The notes below the pieces were generated by a model that searched no databases, was not told the DNA's origin, and worked only from the letters and a program-made list of their open reading frames with translations. Position numbers and translations under genes: made by a program. From the NCBI GenBank assembly GCA_030690315.1, contig JAUYGY010000011.1, forward strand, positions 1-62,204: a stretch of 62,204 nt of DNA, written 5' to 3'. Below are positions 7,826 to 16,747 of this stretch, one piece after another. This DNA comes from Aequorivita sp. Its GTDB lineage: Bacteria; Bacteroidota; Bacteroidia; Flavobacteriales; Flavobacteriaceae. Each line of letters starts with the position of its first letter. Position 1 is the stretch's first letter.

Positions 7826-8619
7826 CACGATTTTTACTGCTATCCATTGCTTTATTACTGACCACAAGCGTTATTTCCCAAAACACAAATCTGAGTGAGT
7901 ACAGCTATGTTATTGTGCCGGAACAGTTCGATTTTTTAAGGGAAAGAGATCAGTTTCAAATAAATTCTATGGCAAAATTCTATTTTGAAAAAAATGGGTT
8001 CAATTCTTATTTAGCCGACTCGGCACCAAATGCTAACCGTTGTGACGGTCTATATGCAAACGTGGAGGAACTTAAAAGTATTCTGGGAACAAAACTTCAA
8101 GTAGTGCTAAAAGATTGTAATAACAAAGAAATTTACAGAAGCCAAGAAGGAAAAAGTAAATATAAAGAATATGATAAAACCTATCAAGATGCCCTTAGAA
8201 AAGCATTTAGCAGCATTGAAGCACTAGGAGTAAACCAAAAAAATGTGGTAGTTTTAACTGATAGCGATTACACAAAAACAGTATCTAAGGAAACAAGACT
8301 ACCTTCAGAAAATGCTGAACAATCACAACCAAAAGTTTCAAAAGTTTTTGGGAATCTTCTTCCCGACGCAAAATTTTCGAATTATTCCAATAGCGGAAAA
8401 ACATTTCTGCTCAGAAAAACCACCGAAGGCTATTCGTTATATGAAGAATCTGCCGGCGCGGAGGATGGCCTTCTTTTGAAGGGAAAAATAATAGTTATGG
8501 ATAAAGTTGTGAAATATATGGATACTTCCGGAAAGGTTTCTGATGCTACGTTTGATGCTTCGGGAAACCTAACTGTTAAAGATAATTCAGCTTCAACAAT
8601 TTATAAGTCCGAAAACTAA
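7822..8619 (+). CDS. Exported protein of unknown function
   Basis: A 265-residue protein whose family I do not recognise by name. It has a cleavable signal peptide (MTRFLLLSIALLLTTSVISQ). The N-terminal domain, to about residue 130, contains YSYVIVPEQFDFLRERDQF and a lysine-rich segment GKSKYKEYDKTYQDALRKAF. This resembles small periplasmic domains of flavobacterial proteins that bind or sense envelope material. After a low-complexity linker, a second small beta-rich domain follows (about 170-265). The ATG overlaps the stop of the DUF5723 gene (ATGA-type overlap), so translation is probably coupled. Its stop almost abuts the convergent rarA. Confidence 0.65.
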   Translation: MTRFLLLSIALLLTTSVISQNTNLSEYSYVIVPEQFDFLRERDQFQINSMAKFYFEKNGFNSYLADSAPNANRCDGLYANVEELKSILGTKLQVVLKDCNNKEIYRSQEGKSKYKEYDKTYQDALRKAFSSIEALGVNQKNVVVLTDSDYTKTVSKETRLPSENAEQSQPKVSKVFGNLLPDAKFSNYSNSGKTFLLRKTTEGYSLYEESAGAEDGLLLKGKIIVMDKVVKYMDTSGKVSDATFDASGNLTVKDNSASTIYKSEN

Positions 8620-9893
8620 AAGTCATATTTTTCTTTCCAGAGTTGTTTCAAATACCCTTTGAGTGCGTTTTCCTTGGGATTATTCCCGGGTTTATAAAAC
8701 GTAGTTCCTTTAATTTCATCGGGTAAAAATTCGTGCGGCACAAAATTGCCTTCATAATTGTGGGCATACTCATATTCCTTTCCGTAGCCCAATTGTTTCA
8801 TAAGCTTCGTTGGAGCATTCCTAATTGATAATGGCACAGATAGGTCGCCCGTTTGCCGAACTGCTTGTTGTGCTTCGCCAATAGCTTTATAGGAAGCGTT
8901 GCTTTTATGCGAAGTTGCCAAATAAATTGCACATTGGCTCAAAATGATTCGTGCTTCGGGATAGCCAATGGTTGTGATGGCCTGAAAGGTGCTGTTCGCC
9001 AAAACCAAAGCCGTGGGGTTTGCGTTGCCAATATCTTCGGAAGCGAGGATAACCATTCTTCGGGCTATAAACTTTATATCCTCCCCACCTTCAATCATTC
9101 GTGCCAACCAATATACCGCGGCGTTTGGATCACTGCCGCGAATAGATTTTATAAAGGCGGAAATGATATCGTAGTGTTGCTCGCCAGTTTTGTCATAAAG
9201 CACGGTATTTTTTTGTGCCTTTTGCATTACGAGCTCGTTGGTTATTGAAACTTTTTCGCTGTTTTCTGACAGAATAACCAGTTCCAAAATATTCAAAAGT
9301 TTTCGTGCGTCTCCTCCCGAAAGTCGTATTAATGCTTCGGTTTCCTGCAATTTTACTTTTTTTGAGGAAAGGATTTTGTCTTCCTTTAAAGCTCTTTTTA
9401 GTAAAACTTCCAAATCTTCCTTGCTAAAAGCTTCTAAAACATAAACCTGACAGCGCGATAAAAGTGCTGGAATTACTTCAAAACTTGGGTTTTCAGTTGT
9501 AGCGCCAATAAGCGTGATCCAGCCTTTTTCAACAGCGCCGAGCAACGAATCTTGCTGCGATTTGCTGAAACGATGAATTTCATCAATAAATAAAATTGGG
9601 TTTTTAGTAGAAAAAAGGGTGTCGCTTTTCTTCGCTTTTTCAATTACTTCCCTTACGGCGGCAACACCACTGTCCACAGCGCTTAAAGCATAAAAAGGTC
9701 TGCCGCTTTCTTTAGCTATAATATTTGCAAGTGTGGTTTTTCCGGTTCCGGGTGGCCCCCAAAAAATCATGGAAGGAATCATTCCGGTTTTTAATTGGGA
9801 CGTAAGTGAACCCTTTGCACCAACCAAATGTTGCTGACTTAAATATCCTTCGAGTGTGTTGGGACGAATTCGTTCGGCGAGGGGAGCGTTCAT
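8616..9893 (-). CDS. rarA: Replication-associated recombination protein A (AAA+ ATPase)
   Basis: RarA (MgsA/WRNIP1 family) acts at stalled replication forks. This copy has 425 residues. The AAA+ module carries Walker A GPPGTGKT (about 46-53), Walker [10 protein letters not shown] (about 101-109) and sensor 1 in [11 protein letters not shown]. The C-terminal part shows the MgsA helical region ([20 protein letters not shown] and [21 protein letters not shown]). I chose the ATG at 9893, giving the family-typical [11 protein letters not shown], rather than a TTG three codons earlier. A TAATTTTG -7-like element ends only six bases before this ATG. The gene overlaps the convergent gene at its 3' end by four bases. 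Confidence 0.95.
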   Translation of the reverse strand: MNAPLAERIRPNTLEGYLSQQHLVGAKGSLTSQLKTGMIPSMIFWGPPGTGKTTLANIIAKESGRPFYALSAVDSGVAAVREVIEKAKKSDTLFSTKNPILFIDEIHRFSKSQQDSLLGAVEKGWITLIGATTENPSFEVIPALLSRCQVYVLEAFSKEDLEVLLKRALKEDKILSSKKVKLQETEALIRLSGGDARKLLNILELVILSENSEKVSITNELVMQKAQKNTVLYDKTGEQHYDIISAFIKSIRGSDPNAAVYWLARMIEGGEDIKFIARRMVILASEDIGNANPTALVLANSTFQAITTIGYPEARIILSQCAIYLATSHKSNASYKAIGEAQQAVRQTGDLSVPLSIRNAPTKLMKQLGYGKEYEYAHNYEGNFVPHEFLPDEIKGTTFYKPGNNPKENALKGYLKQLWKEKYDF

Positions 9894-9899
9894 ACTTTG

Positions 9900-9907
9900 C
9901 AAAATTA
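9900..9907 (-). promoter_or_regulatory. Possible -7 promoter element for rarA, very close to the start codon
   Basis: Read on the minus strand this is TAATTTTG, a full match to TAnnTTTG. Only six bases separate it from the rarA ATG, so a transcript started here would have almost no leader. No TTG lies at the usual upstream distance. Confidence 0.4.
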
Positions 9908-9943
9908 CAATATTAATAAATCGCTTTCACTGACAATTTATCA

Positions 9944-9951
9944 TAAATTTG
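9944..9951 (+). promoter_or_regulatory. Possible -7 promoter element for the rhomboid gene
   Basis: TAAATTTG matches the Bacteroidota -7 consensus, 31 bases before the rhomboid start codon in the divergent rarA-rhomboid spacer. A -33 TTG is not evident. Confidence 0.4.
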
Positions 9952-9982
9952 ATTTTGGGATTGTTTTTGTAAATAGGTATTT

Positions 9983-10747
9983 ATGTCAAATCAATTGAAA
10001 TTTTCAAATTCCGTCATTTTGTATCCTTTGCTTTTTGTAATGGTGCTTTGGGTAGTTTTTTGGGTGGAAAGTGTTTTTGGGCACAATTTTAATTCATACG
10101 GTATTTATCCGCGAAAGTTGGAAGGCTTGCGAGGGGTAATTTTTAGTCCGTTTATTCACGGGAGTTTAAAGCATCTTTTCAATAATTCTGTCCCGTTATT
10201 TGTGTTGTCCTCGGCGCTTTTTTATTTTTATAGGGATATTCGTTGGAAAGTTTTGCTTTTAGGTCTTTTGTTGACGGGCGTTGCTACTTGGTTTATTGGT
10301 AGGGCATCACTGCACATTGGGGCCAGTGGGGTAGTATATATGCTAGTTGCATTTTTATTTTTTAAGGGAATATTTTCAAAGCAATTTCAACTAACGGCAC
10401 TGGCGTTAGTTGTTGTTTTTCTTTACGGTGGTATGCTGTGGTATGTGTTTCCGGTTAATCCGGAAATTTCTTGGGAAGGACATCTTTCAGGTTTTTTTGT
10501 TGGAATAGTGTTCGCTTTTTTCTTTAAGGAAAATCCTATTGAAAATAAAAAATATGAATGGGAAAAAGAAGATTACAACCCAGACAATGATCCCTTTTTA
10601 AAGCAATTCGATGAAAACGGAAATTTTGTTGAACTGCCGAAGGAACTGCCGAAAGAAATGCCAAAGGAAGAAAGCATTGAAAGGAAACCAATAGGTGTAA
10701 GAATAATATATAGCCTAAAAAAGAGTCCTGAGAATAAAGCTGAATAA
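9983..10747 (+). CDS. Rhomboid family intramembrane serine protease
   Basis: A 254-residue inner-membrane protease that cuts substrates within the bilayer. Six hydrophobic segments are visible between about residues 13 and 180. The catalytic serine lies in HIGASG (S115) and the partner histidine in EGHLSG (H167). The HLFNN motif near residue 64 is the usual oxyanion/structural element. A soluble, charged C-terminal tail of about 75 residues follows, with three near-repeats of a four-residue unit (PKELPKELPKEMPKEE). Natural substrates are unknown. It is a single gene, divergent from rarA and convergent with rlmB. Confidence 0.92.
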   Translation: MSNQLKFSNSVILYPLLFVMVLWVVFWVESVFGHNFNSYGIYPRKLEGLRGVIFSPFIHGSLKHLFNNSVPLFVLSSALFYFYRDIRWKVLLLGLLLTGVATWFIGRASLHIGASGVVYMLVAFLFFKGIFSKQFQLTALALVVVFLYGGMLWYVFPVNPEISWEGHLSGFFVGIVFAFFFKENPIENKKYEWEKEDYNPDNDPFLKQFDENGNFVELPKELPKEMPKEESIERKPIGVRIIYSLKKSPENKAE

Positions 10748-10750
10748 GTT

Positions 10751-11491
10751 TTATATGCGTCTTTGGCGTGTTACTTCATATAGAAATGCTCCGCAGGCTA
10801 CAGACACGTTTAATGAATTTATTTCACCCAATAGGGGCAATGATGCTTTTTGGTCTACCAAACTTAATACAGATTTAGAAACTCCCTTTTCTTCAGAGCC
10901 TAAAATGATTGCCAATGGCACTGTTAAATCTAAAGCATATATTTCCGTGTGTGTTTTTTCAGTTGCGGCAACCGTGGTTATTCCTGATCCCTGCATGTAA
11001 AAAATAACATCCTTTATATGTTCCACTTTACAAATGGGGATTTTAAAGATTGCGCCAGCCGAGGTTTTTACGGTATCTCCAGAAACTGGAGCCCCTCCAC
11101 TTTTTTGTATTATTACAGCGTCAACACCCGTGCATTCTGCTGTTCTTAAAATAGCCCCAAAATTTCTCACATCCGTTATTTGGTCAAGTATTAAAAACAA
11201 GGGTGCCTTTTTCTGGGCCAATGCGTTTTCAACAACATCTTCCAATGAATGAAAAGCTACGGGGGAAGTTGTTGCCACAATTCCTTGGTGATTGCCTCTG
11301 GTAAGTCTATTCAATTTTTCAAAAGGGACTATGGTTACTGGAATATTTGCTTTTTCAAGATCTTTGATTAAGGTTTCAATTTTATCGCTGTCTATTCCTT
11401 TTTGAATAAAAACTTTATCTAAAATAACCTTTGATGTCAAGGCTTCTTTTACTGGATAGATGCCAAAGATTGTATTTGTTTTATTTTGCAT
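10751..11491 (-). CDS. rlmB: 23S rRNA (guanosine-2'-O-)-methyltransferase RlmB (SpoU/TrmH family)
   Basis: A 246-residue SPOUT methyltransferase predicted to 2'-O-methylate G2251 in the P-loop of 23S rRNA using S-adenosylmethionine. The N-terminal ribose-binding domain (about 1-75) starts NTIFGIYPVKEAL. SpoU motif 1 is DVRNFGAILRTAECTGVDAV, motif 2 is LGSEEKGVSK and motif 3 SLNVSVACGAFLYE, forming the trefoil-knot cofactor site. The length is typical. YjfH/RlmB versus other TrmH-family members cannot be fully separated by eye, but the N-terminal domain favours RlmB. Confidence 0.88.
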   Translation of the reverse strand: MQNKTNTIFGIYPVKEALTSKVILDKVFIQKGIDSDKIETLIKDLEKANIPVTIVPFEKLNRLTRGNHQGIVATTSPVAFHSLEDVVENALAQKKAPLFLILDQITDVRNFGAILRTAECTGVDAVIIQKSGGAPVSGDTVKTSAGAIFKIPICKVEHIKDVIFYMQGSGITTVAATEKTHTEIYALDLTVPLAIILGSEEKGVSKSVLSLVDQKASLPLLGEINSLNVSVACGAFLYEVTRQRRI

Positions 11492-11514
11492 AATTATATT
11501 GAATAATTTGAGAT

Positions 11515-11553
11515 GTAAAAATAAAAAGACTGCTAAAAAATTAGCAGTCTTTT
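11515..11553 (-). terminator. Intrinsic terminator at the end of the SusC/SusD operon
   Basis: A perfect 13-bp stem (AAAAGACTGCTAA at 11524-11536 with TTAGCAGTCTTTT at 11541-11553) with an AAAA loop. Reading leftward, a T-rich run follows. It lies 29 bases past the end of the last lipoprotein gene. Confidence 0.85.
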
Positions 11554-11581
11554 GAGATAATAATTTGTTATTAATGAAAGA

Positions 11582-12034
11582 TTATTCTTTTAATCTAAGG
11601 AAAAAGGGAAGTCCTACCAATTTATCATCTATTTCTTGAATAGTAATCGCAAAATTTCCGAATGCCTCTGGCAATGAAATATTTTCAATATTAATGTCAA
11701 TATTTGTTCTTCTTTCATTTGCAGGAATTGTAATAGTTGATTGAAAAGAAACATTTTCTGGATTGATTTCATTTGTTTCTTGATCGATAATAACATTATA
11801 AGTTCTATCAACATTTGAAACATCACTTACAAATGCTTCCACTATTCGTCTAGTTGTATCTCCAAGAGAAAGAGAAACATTTGCATTATCAGTGGGACTT
11901 ACCCCTGGGCGTGGTATTACTTTTGTAAATCGTATGATACTTTTACGATCTGCATTATAATCATCATAAGTTTCACAAGAAACTGTCGCGATTGCTAGGG
12001 TAAGTATTACAATTAATATATTTACATTTTTCAT
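11582..12034 (-). CDS. Small lipoprotein of the SusC/SusD locus
   Basis: A 150-residue predicted lipoprotein: signal peptide with lipobox TVSC (Cys20), then a beta-rich domain. The pattern NPENVSFQSTITIPANERRTNIDINI resembles the Calx-beta/DUF4843-like immunoglobulin folds often encoded after SusD. I cannot assign the exact family. It is the last gene of the minus-strand SusC-SusD unit, 21 bases after susD. An accessory substrate-binding or stabilising subunit of the surface complex is the likely job. That is inferred from position alone. Confidence 0.75.
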   Translation of the reverse strand: MKNVNILIVILTLAIATVSCETYDDYNADRKSIIRFTKVIPRPGVSPTDNANVSLSLGDTTRRIVEAFVSDVSNVDRTYNVIIDQETNEINPENVSFQSTITIPANERRTNIDINIENISLPEAFGNFAITIQEIDDKLVGLPFFLRLKE

Positions 12035-12055
12035 TTTTATAGATTTTAATAATTA

Positions 12056-13513
12056 TTAATACCCAGGATTTTGAACAAGATTAGGGTTAAGATCCCTAGC
12101 AGTTTGTGGAATTGGTAATTGCAACTTATCGTTTCCTGCAGGAAGTGCTACTTGATCGGAAGGCGTTCCTGTTCCATCAGCAAGGTCACCAAAACTTTCA
12201 CGTTCAACACCTACTCCCCAACGTTTAAGATCGAAAAATCTTTGATATTCGAAAGCAAACTCCAATCTTCTTTCTAAGCGTATTGCATCACGTAGTGCAG
12301 TGCCAGTTTCTCCAGAAGGAGGAGTAGTATATCTATTTGTTCTTAATTGATCTAAAGCTGCCAATGCTTGGCCTTCTTGACCTAAATTAAAGTAAGCTTC
12401 AGCTTTGTTAAGTAAAGCTTCTTCAGAACGAAAGATTTTAATGTCAACTCGTCCTGGGGCATCGTTTGGTCTTTTAAAAAGCTTTTTGATTGCATTAAAT
12501 TCCAAATTATCAGTATTATTTGCTCCTTCGAAAGTATATGCTTCTTTACGAATATCATCATCTTCAAAAAGATTATATAGTTCAAAAGAAACAACATACT
12601 CAGGAATTAAATTGTTAACGCTGCCTTGGCTCCAAGTAACACCAATGGTATTGCCCAAAATAGGTGGGTTAACAGGAATGTAAAAGGCTAATCCGCCTTG
12701 GTTTGCATCTTCCCACACCCCTACAACTTGATTTCGTGTGGCAATAGGAATAGTTACGGCATTTGCGAGGTTAACAGCATTTTGCCATTCACCCATATAT
12801 AAATAAACACGTGATAATAATATTCTTACAGCATCTTTACCCATTCTACTTGAGGCCTTATTAGCTGTAACAATGCTATTACTCTCATTTATATCAGCTA
12901 ATGCTTCTTCCAAATCTTGAACAATTTTTGCATAGACGGCACCAACGGTTTCTCTTGCTGGGTCAACTAATGGATCAGGATCTGTTATATAAGCAATACC
13001 TAAACTTCCATTTGCATCTCCAGCTTGTGTTGGGATTTTGCCAAAGAAAGTAACCAAATTAAAATGAGCTAATGCTCTCAAGGCTTTTGCCTCAGCAACA
13101 ACGTTAGCTTTAGTTTCGCCTTCAAATGTAATACTTTTTGAAATTAATAAATTGGCGCGATAAATAAGCTGATATGATCTTTCATAAAGACCTCCCATTG
13201 GTTCGTCAGAAGCTCCATATTGCCAGTTGTGTAAAGTTCTTCTTGTTCCACGACCTCTCTGAGCAAAAGTTACGTTGTCAGAAAGGATATCGGGAGCGTC
13301 AATCATTCCACCTGCATCACTGCCGCCGTAGATAGAGGGATTTGTCAAATTATTATAAATTCCTCGAACTGCATTTTGAAAATCGGCAGCCGTTACATAA
13401 GCATTTTCAGTACCAAATTCATCAAAAGGTACCTGATCTAGTTCTTTATCACAGGAAGTAAACCCTCCAACGATAAGAGCCAAAACTGTTATTTTATAAA
13501 ATATGTTTTTCAT
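12056..13513 (-). CDS. SusD/RagB family nutrient-binding outer membrane lipoprotein
   Basis: A 485-residue SusD-like protein, the hinged lid that captures substrate over a SusC transporter. It has a lipoprotein signal with lipobox FTSC (Cys21). The next residues, DKELD, fit the Bacteroidota surface-export signal for lipoproteins. TPR-like helices are visible (AKALRALAHFNLVTFFGKIP; NKAEAYFNLGQEGQALAALD). The C-terminal RLERRLEFAFEYQRFFDLKRWG is the SusD signature. It lies 18 bases after susC. No sugar- or peptide-degrading enzyme lies in the locus, so the substrate cannot be guessed. Confidence 0.95.
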   Translation of the reverse strand: MKNIFYKITVLALIVGGFTSCDKELDQVPFDEFGTENAYVTAADFQNAVRGIYNNLTNPSIYGGSDAGGMIDAPDILSDNVTFAQRGRGTRRTLHNWQYGASDEPMGGLYERSYQLIYRANLLISKSITFEGETKANVVAEAKALRALAHFNLVTFFGKIPTQAGDANGSLGIAYITDPDPLVDPARETVGAVYAKIVQDLEEALADINESNSIVTANKASSRMGKDAVRILLSRVYLYMGEWQNAVNLANAVTIPIATRNQVVGVWEDANQGGLAFYIPVNPPILGNTIGVTWSQGSVNNLIPEYVVSFELYNLFEDDDIRKEAYTFEGANNTDNLEFNAIKKLFKRPNDAPGRVDIKIFRSEEALLNKAEAYFNLGQEGQALAALDQLRTNRYTTPPSGETGTALRDAIRLERRLEFAFEYQRFFDLKRWGVGVERESFGDLADGTGTPSDQVALPAGNDKLQLPIPQTARDLNPNLVQNPGY

Positions 13514-13531
13514 TTTAAATTATTTTTAGAA

Positions 13532-16500
13532 TTAGAAACTAACGTCCAAGCCTACTTGGATTGACTTTGTATTTGGATAGCTATATAAAGTAGCTTCACC
13601 AGGTGCTACAGAATCTGCAAAGCTAATGGATTCACCTGAGGATAGACCAACTTCTGGATCGCCCCAAAATTTAGTGAAAGTCAATAGGTTTTGGCCTTGG
13701 GCATAAATCCTTAAAGAACTGATTGGAGTATCTTCCAAAATTTTGTTAGGGAAGCTATATGATAGTGTTACGTTACGCATACGCACGTAATCTCCTTTTT
13801 CAAGAAATCTATCAGAATTACCAGTTGCAGTTGCATCATCAATGGCATACTTTGGGCTTGGTAAAACACCAGTATCACCCGGTTGTTGCCAATAGTTAAA
13901 AGCATTGGTTGATTGATTGTCGGCAATAGCCAAACCATCAGATTCACGGTCATTTCTCACAAAGTTATTGATCCAGTTTCCAGTTTTGAAAATAAAGTCA
14001 GTACGCAATCCAAATCCTTTGTAGGTAATGTTAGAAAAGAATCCACCCTCTTTATCGGCAATGGTAGATTTACCTTGAAATACTCTGTTATCATTTTCGT
14101 CTTCAGGTAATTCAGATGCAAAATATGTATTGCCATCTGCACCATAAAATAATGATCTTCCAGTTGCAGGATCAACACCAGCATAACGAACTAAGAAATG
14201 CTCATTAATTTTTCTCCCTTCACTGTAACGAATGTTCCATGCGGTGGGAGGAGTAACATCCTCACCATCTGGAAGTTCAACAATTTCGGTGTCCAAGAAA
14301 ATAATGTTTCCTCCTAAAGTCCAAGTTAAATCTGGAGTACGGATAACATCAGCCTGTAAAGATATTTCAAGTCCTTTATTTTGAATTTCACCCAAGTTTC
14401 CAGCAATACCTCTCGGTTCTCCATCTACAGGAAGACCAATGATACCGGCCTCCCAAGCTGTAGGGATTGGGAAAAGTAAGTCTTTTGTGTTTCTGATAAA
14501 GTAATCTGAAACCAAACGAACGCGTTTGTTAAACATATTAAGTTCTAGACCAATGTTGTAAGTCTCAGTAGTTTCCCATTTCAATTCTGGGTTTGCCACA
14601 CGAGAAGGAATTGTACTAGATCCACCTGGATATGAACCAAAACCTACCGTCCCTTGAGAGGCATAACGGGTTATTCCTGATCTATTACCTACAGTACCAT
14701 AGGCAGCTCTAAGTTTTAAGTCATTTACTGCATCCACAGAGAAGAAATCTTCTTTTGCAATGTTCCAACCTAAACTTCCACTATAGAATGTCCCGAAACG
14801 AACATCTGTACCAAAGTTTGATGAACCATCACGGCGTACAGATCCAGAAAGAAGATATTTCTGTTTATAGTCATAATCTGCAAAAACACCATAAGATACA
14901 AGTGTCAACCTAGTTCTTCTGGTAAATCCATCATTTAAAGTTGAAGCATTTTCTTGTGTTGTCAATAATGCGGATGGAAAACCTAAGCTTCTTACAAAAG
15001 AACGGTTAAACTCATTCATATTATATTCATACAGACCCAAAACATTTAAATTGTGATTGTTTTTGTTAAGGTTATACATTAAACGATTACTTACGGTAAA
15101 ATCCAATCGGTGTTGTTGATCGTCGAACTTGTTCCCAGTTGGCTCACCGTTTAATATTATATCCAATATACCTCCTGGTTTTGAATAGCTTTCTCTTCTG
15201 GTTGCACCCCAGTTTACAGCAACGTTGAAACCATAACTCCAGTTTTTGCTAAAAGTTACAACTGCATCAACACTACCAATTGTTTGGTTATCTATATCTT
15301 CACTAGGTTCACTCAACAATGCTCCTCTAATAGGAAATCCTGTATGAGTAGGGTTGTAGATTGGATTTCCATTATCATCGATTGCGATATTGCCGTCCTC
15401 GTCTAACTGGAATTCAGTCTCGTAGCCATTATAATCAAGCATACCTCTAAATGGGTTTTGAGTATTGTTTCTGTCTCTTGGCTCATCGCTCATAGATCTA
15501 GAATACCCAACATTTACGCCTACACTTAACCACTTTTTTGCTTCAAAGTTAACATTTAAACGAGTTCCTAATCTTTCGAAACCATCAATGTTATCAATAA
15601 TACCTGTGTTTCTGTCATTAGATACAGAGAAATAGTAATCCATTTTTTCGGCACCACCAGAAATAGAAATGCTATTATTTTGGATAACGCCATCTTTCAA
15701 TATTAAATCTTGCCAGTTAATCTCTCTATCCAAAAGCGCTTGTCGTTCTGGAGAACCAGGCTCTGTACTTACTCCTGGAAGTGTTTCTGCCGCTGATACA
15801 CCTAAAGCATAAAGTTCTGCTTCATACTGCATTTTTTCGGTAGCATTCATCATCGTGTAGTTTTGCTCGATCATTGAAGAAGTTCCGTAGCGTGAGCTAA
15901 AACGGATTACAGCATCTTTATTTCTGTTACCACTTTTAGTTGTAATTACAACTACACCATTGGCTCCACGAGAACCATAGCGCGCAGTAGTAGCAGCATC
16001 TTTTAAAATTGTAATGTTTTCAATGTCTTCATTAGGAATGTTTGCAAGATCTTCTTCTCTAATAGGAGCGCCATCCACAATATATAGAGGGGAAGATGCA
16101 CCCGCAACAAGAGACCCTGTTCCACGAATTCGAACAAAAGCTCCTGCTCCCGGCTTACCGTTAGCAGCAGTTACTTGCACCCCAGCCGCTTTACCTTGAA
16201 GCATATTGTCTATACTGGTGGTAGGCGCCATTTGGGACAGCTCTGCGGCAGAAATCGAAACTACTGCCGAGGTTTGTACTGTTTGGTTTCTTGTAGAATA
16301 CCCAGTTACAACAACTTCTTCCAGTGCAGCAGCATCGGGCTGTAAAGAAACGTCCATTTTATTCTGAGCTCCTACTTTTACTTCCTTGATGCTAAACCCT
16401 ACATAACTAAAGGCAATTGTTTGACCCACATTGGCAGAGATGGTGAAATTTCCATCAAAATCTGTCTGTGTTCCAGAACTTGTTCCTTTAATAATAACAT

Positions 16501-16627
16501 TTGCACCAGGCAATGGTAGACCTGTATCGTCCGTCACTGTACCTGTAATAGTTTTTTGCTGTGCGAAGGTAAGCTGCACAACTAACGCTAATATTAGCGT
16601 TAAAATTCCACTAAACTTTGTTCTCAT
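13532..16627 (-). CDS. SusC/RagA family TonB-linked outer membrane transporter
   Basis: A 1031-residue outer-membrane receptor that imports substrate delivered by its SusD partner, powered by TonB-ExbBD. In order: a signal peptide (cut after about residue 22, FAQ), a carboxypeptidase-regulatory-like beta domain (GTVTDDTGLPLPGANV), the SusC signature LEEVVVTGYS, and a plug domain (about 115-230, including GANGVVVITTKSG). A 22-strand barrel follows, ending with a C-terminal aromatic residue (LDVSF). No anti-sigma or FecR-like regulator genes adjoin it, so regulation is not visible. Confidence 0.96.
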   Translation of the reverse strand: MRTKFSGILTLILALVVQLTFAQQKTITGTVTDDTGLPLPGANVIIKGTSSGTQTDFDGNFTISANVGQTIAFSYVGFSIKEVKVGAQNKMDVSLQPDAAALEEVVVTGYSTRNQTVQTSAVVSISAAELSQMAPTTSIDNMLQGKAAGVQVTAANGKPGAGAFVRIRGTGSLVAGASSPLYIVDGAPIREEDLANIPNEDIENITILKDAATTARYGSRGANGVVVITTKSGNRNKDAVIRFSSRYGTSSMIEQNYTMMNATEKMQYEAELYALGVSAAETLPGVSTEPGSPERQALLDREINWQDLILKDGVIQNNSISISGGAEKMDYYFSVSNDRNTGIIDNIDGFERLGTRLNVNFEAKKWLSVGVNVGYSRSMSDEPRDRNNTQNPFRGMLDYNGYETEFQLDEDGNIAIDDNGNPIYNPTHTGFPIRGALLSEPSEDIDNQTIGSVDAVVTFSKNWSYGFNVAVNWGATRRESYSKPGGILDIILNGEPTGNKFDDQQHRLDFTVSNRLMYNLNKNNHNLNVLGLYEYNMNEFNRSFVRSLGFPSALLTTQENASTLNDGFTRRTRLTLVSYGVFADYDYKQKYLLSGSVRRDGSSNFGTDVRFGTFYSGSLGWNIAKEDFFSVDAVNDLKLRAAYGTVGNRSGITRYASQGTVGFGSYPGGSSTIPSRVANPELKWETTETYNIGLELNMFNKRVRLVSDYFIRNTKDLLFPIPTAWEAGIIGLPVDGEPRGIAGNLGEIQNKGLEISLQADVIRTPDLTWTLGGNIIFLDTEIVELPDGEDVTPPTAWNIRYSEGRKINEHFLVRYAGVDPATGRSLFYGADGNTYFASELPEDENDNRVFQGKSTIADKEGGFFSNITYKGFGLRTDFIFKTGNWINNFVRNDRESDGLAIADNQSTNAFNYWQQPGDTGVLPSPKYAIDDATATGNSDRFLEKGDYVRMRNVTLSYSFPNKILEDTPISSLRIYAQGQNLLTFTKFWGDPEVGLSSGESISFADSVAPGEATLYSYPNTKSIQVGLDVSF

Positions 16628-16747
16628 TTTTATAGATTATTTGAATTAGCCAACGGCAAAAATCACAATAAAAAGTTAATTACACAAGTATTTAATCCCA
16701 AATTTTAAGAATTATTTAGCATTGATGGTTGTTATGAGCGATTTACA

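Noticed and set aside
15000..16650. Plus-strand frames inside susC and other antisense frames over fusA, rpoA and the FG-GAP gene
   Set aside because: They mirror well-identified genes and show no domain, promoter or independent start context.
16628..16747. A promoter for the SusC operon
   Set aside because: Only a near-match with a wrong inner spacing (TAAAATTTG on the minus strand) was found, with no -33 TTG; not strong enough to list.
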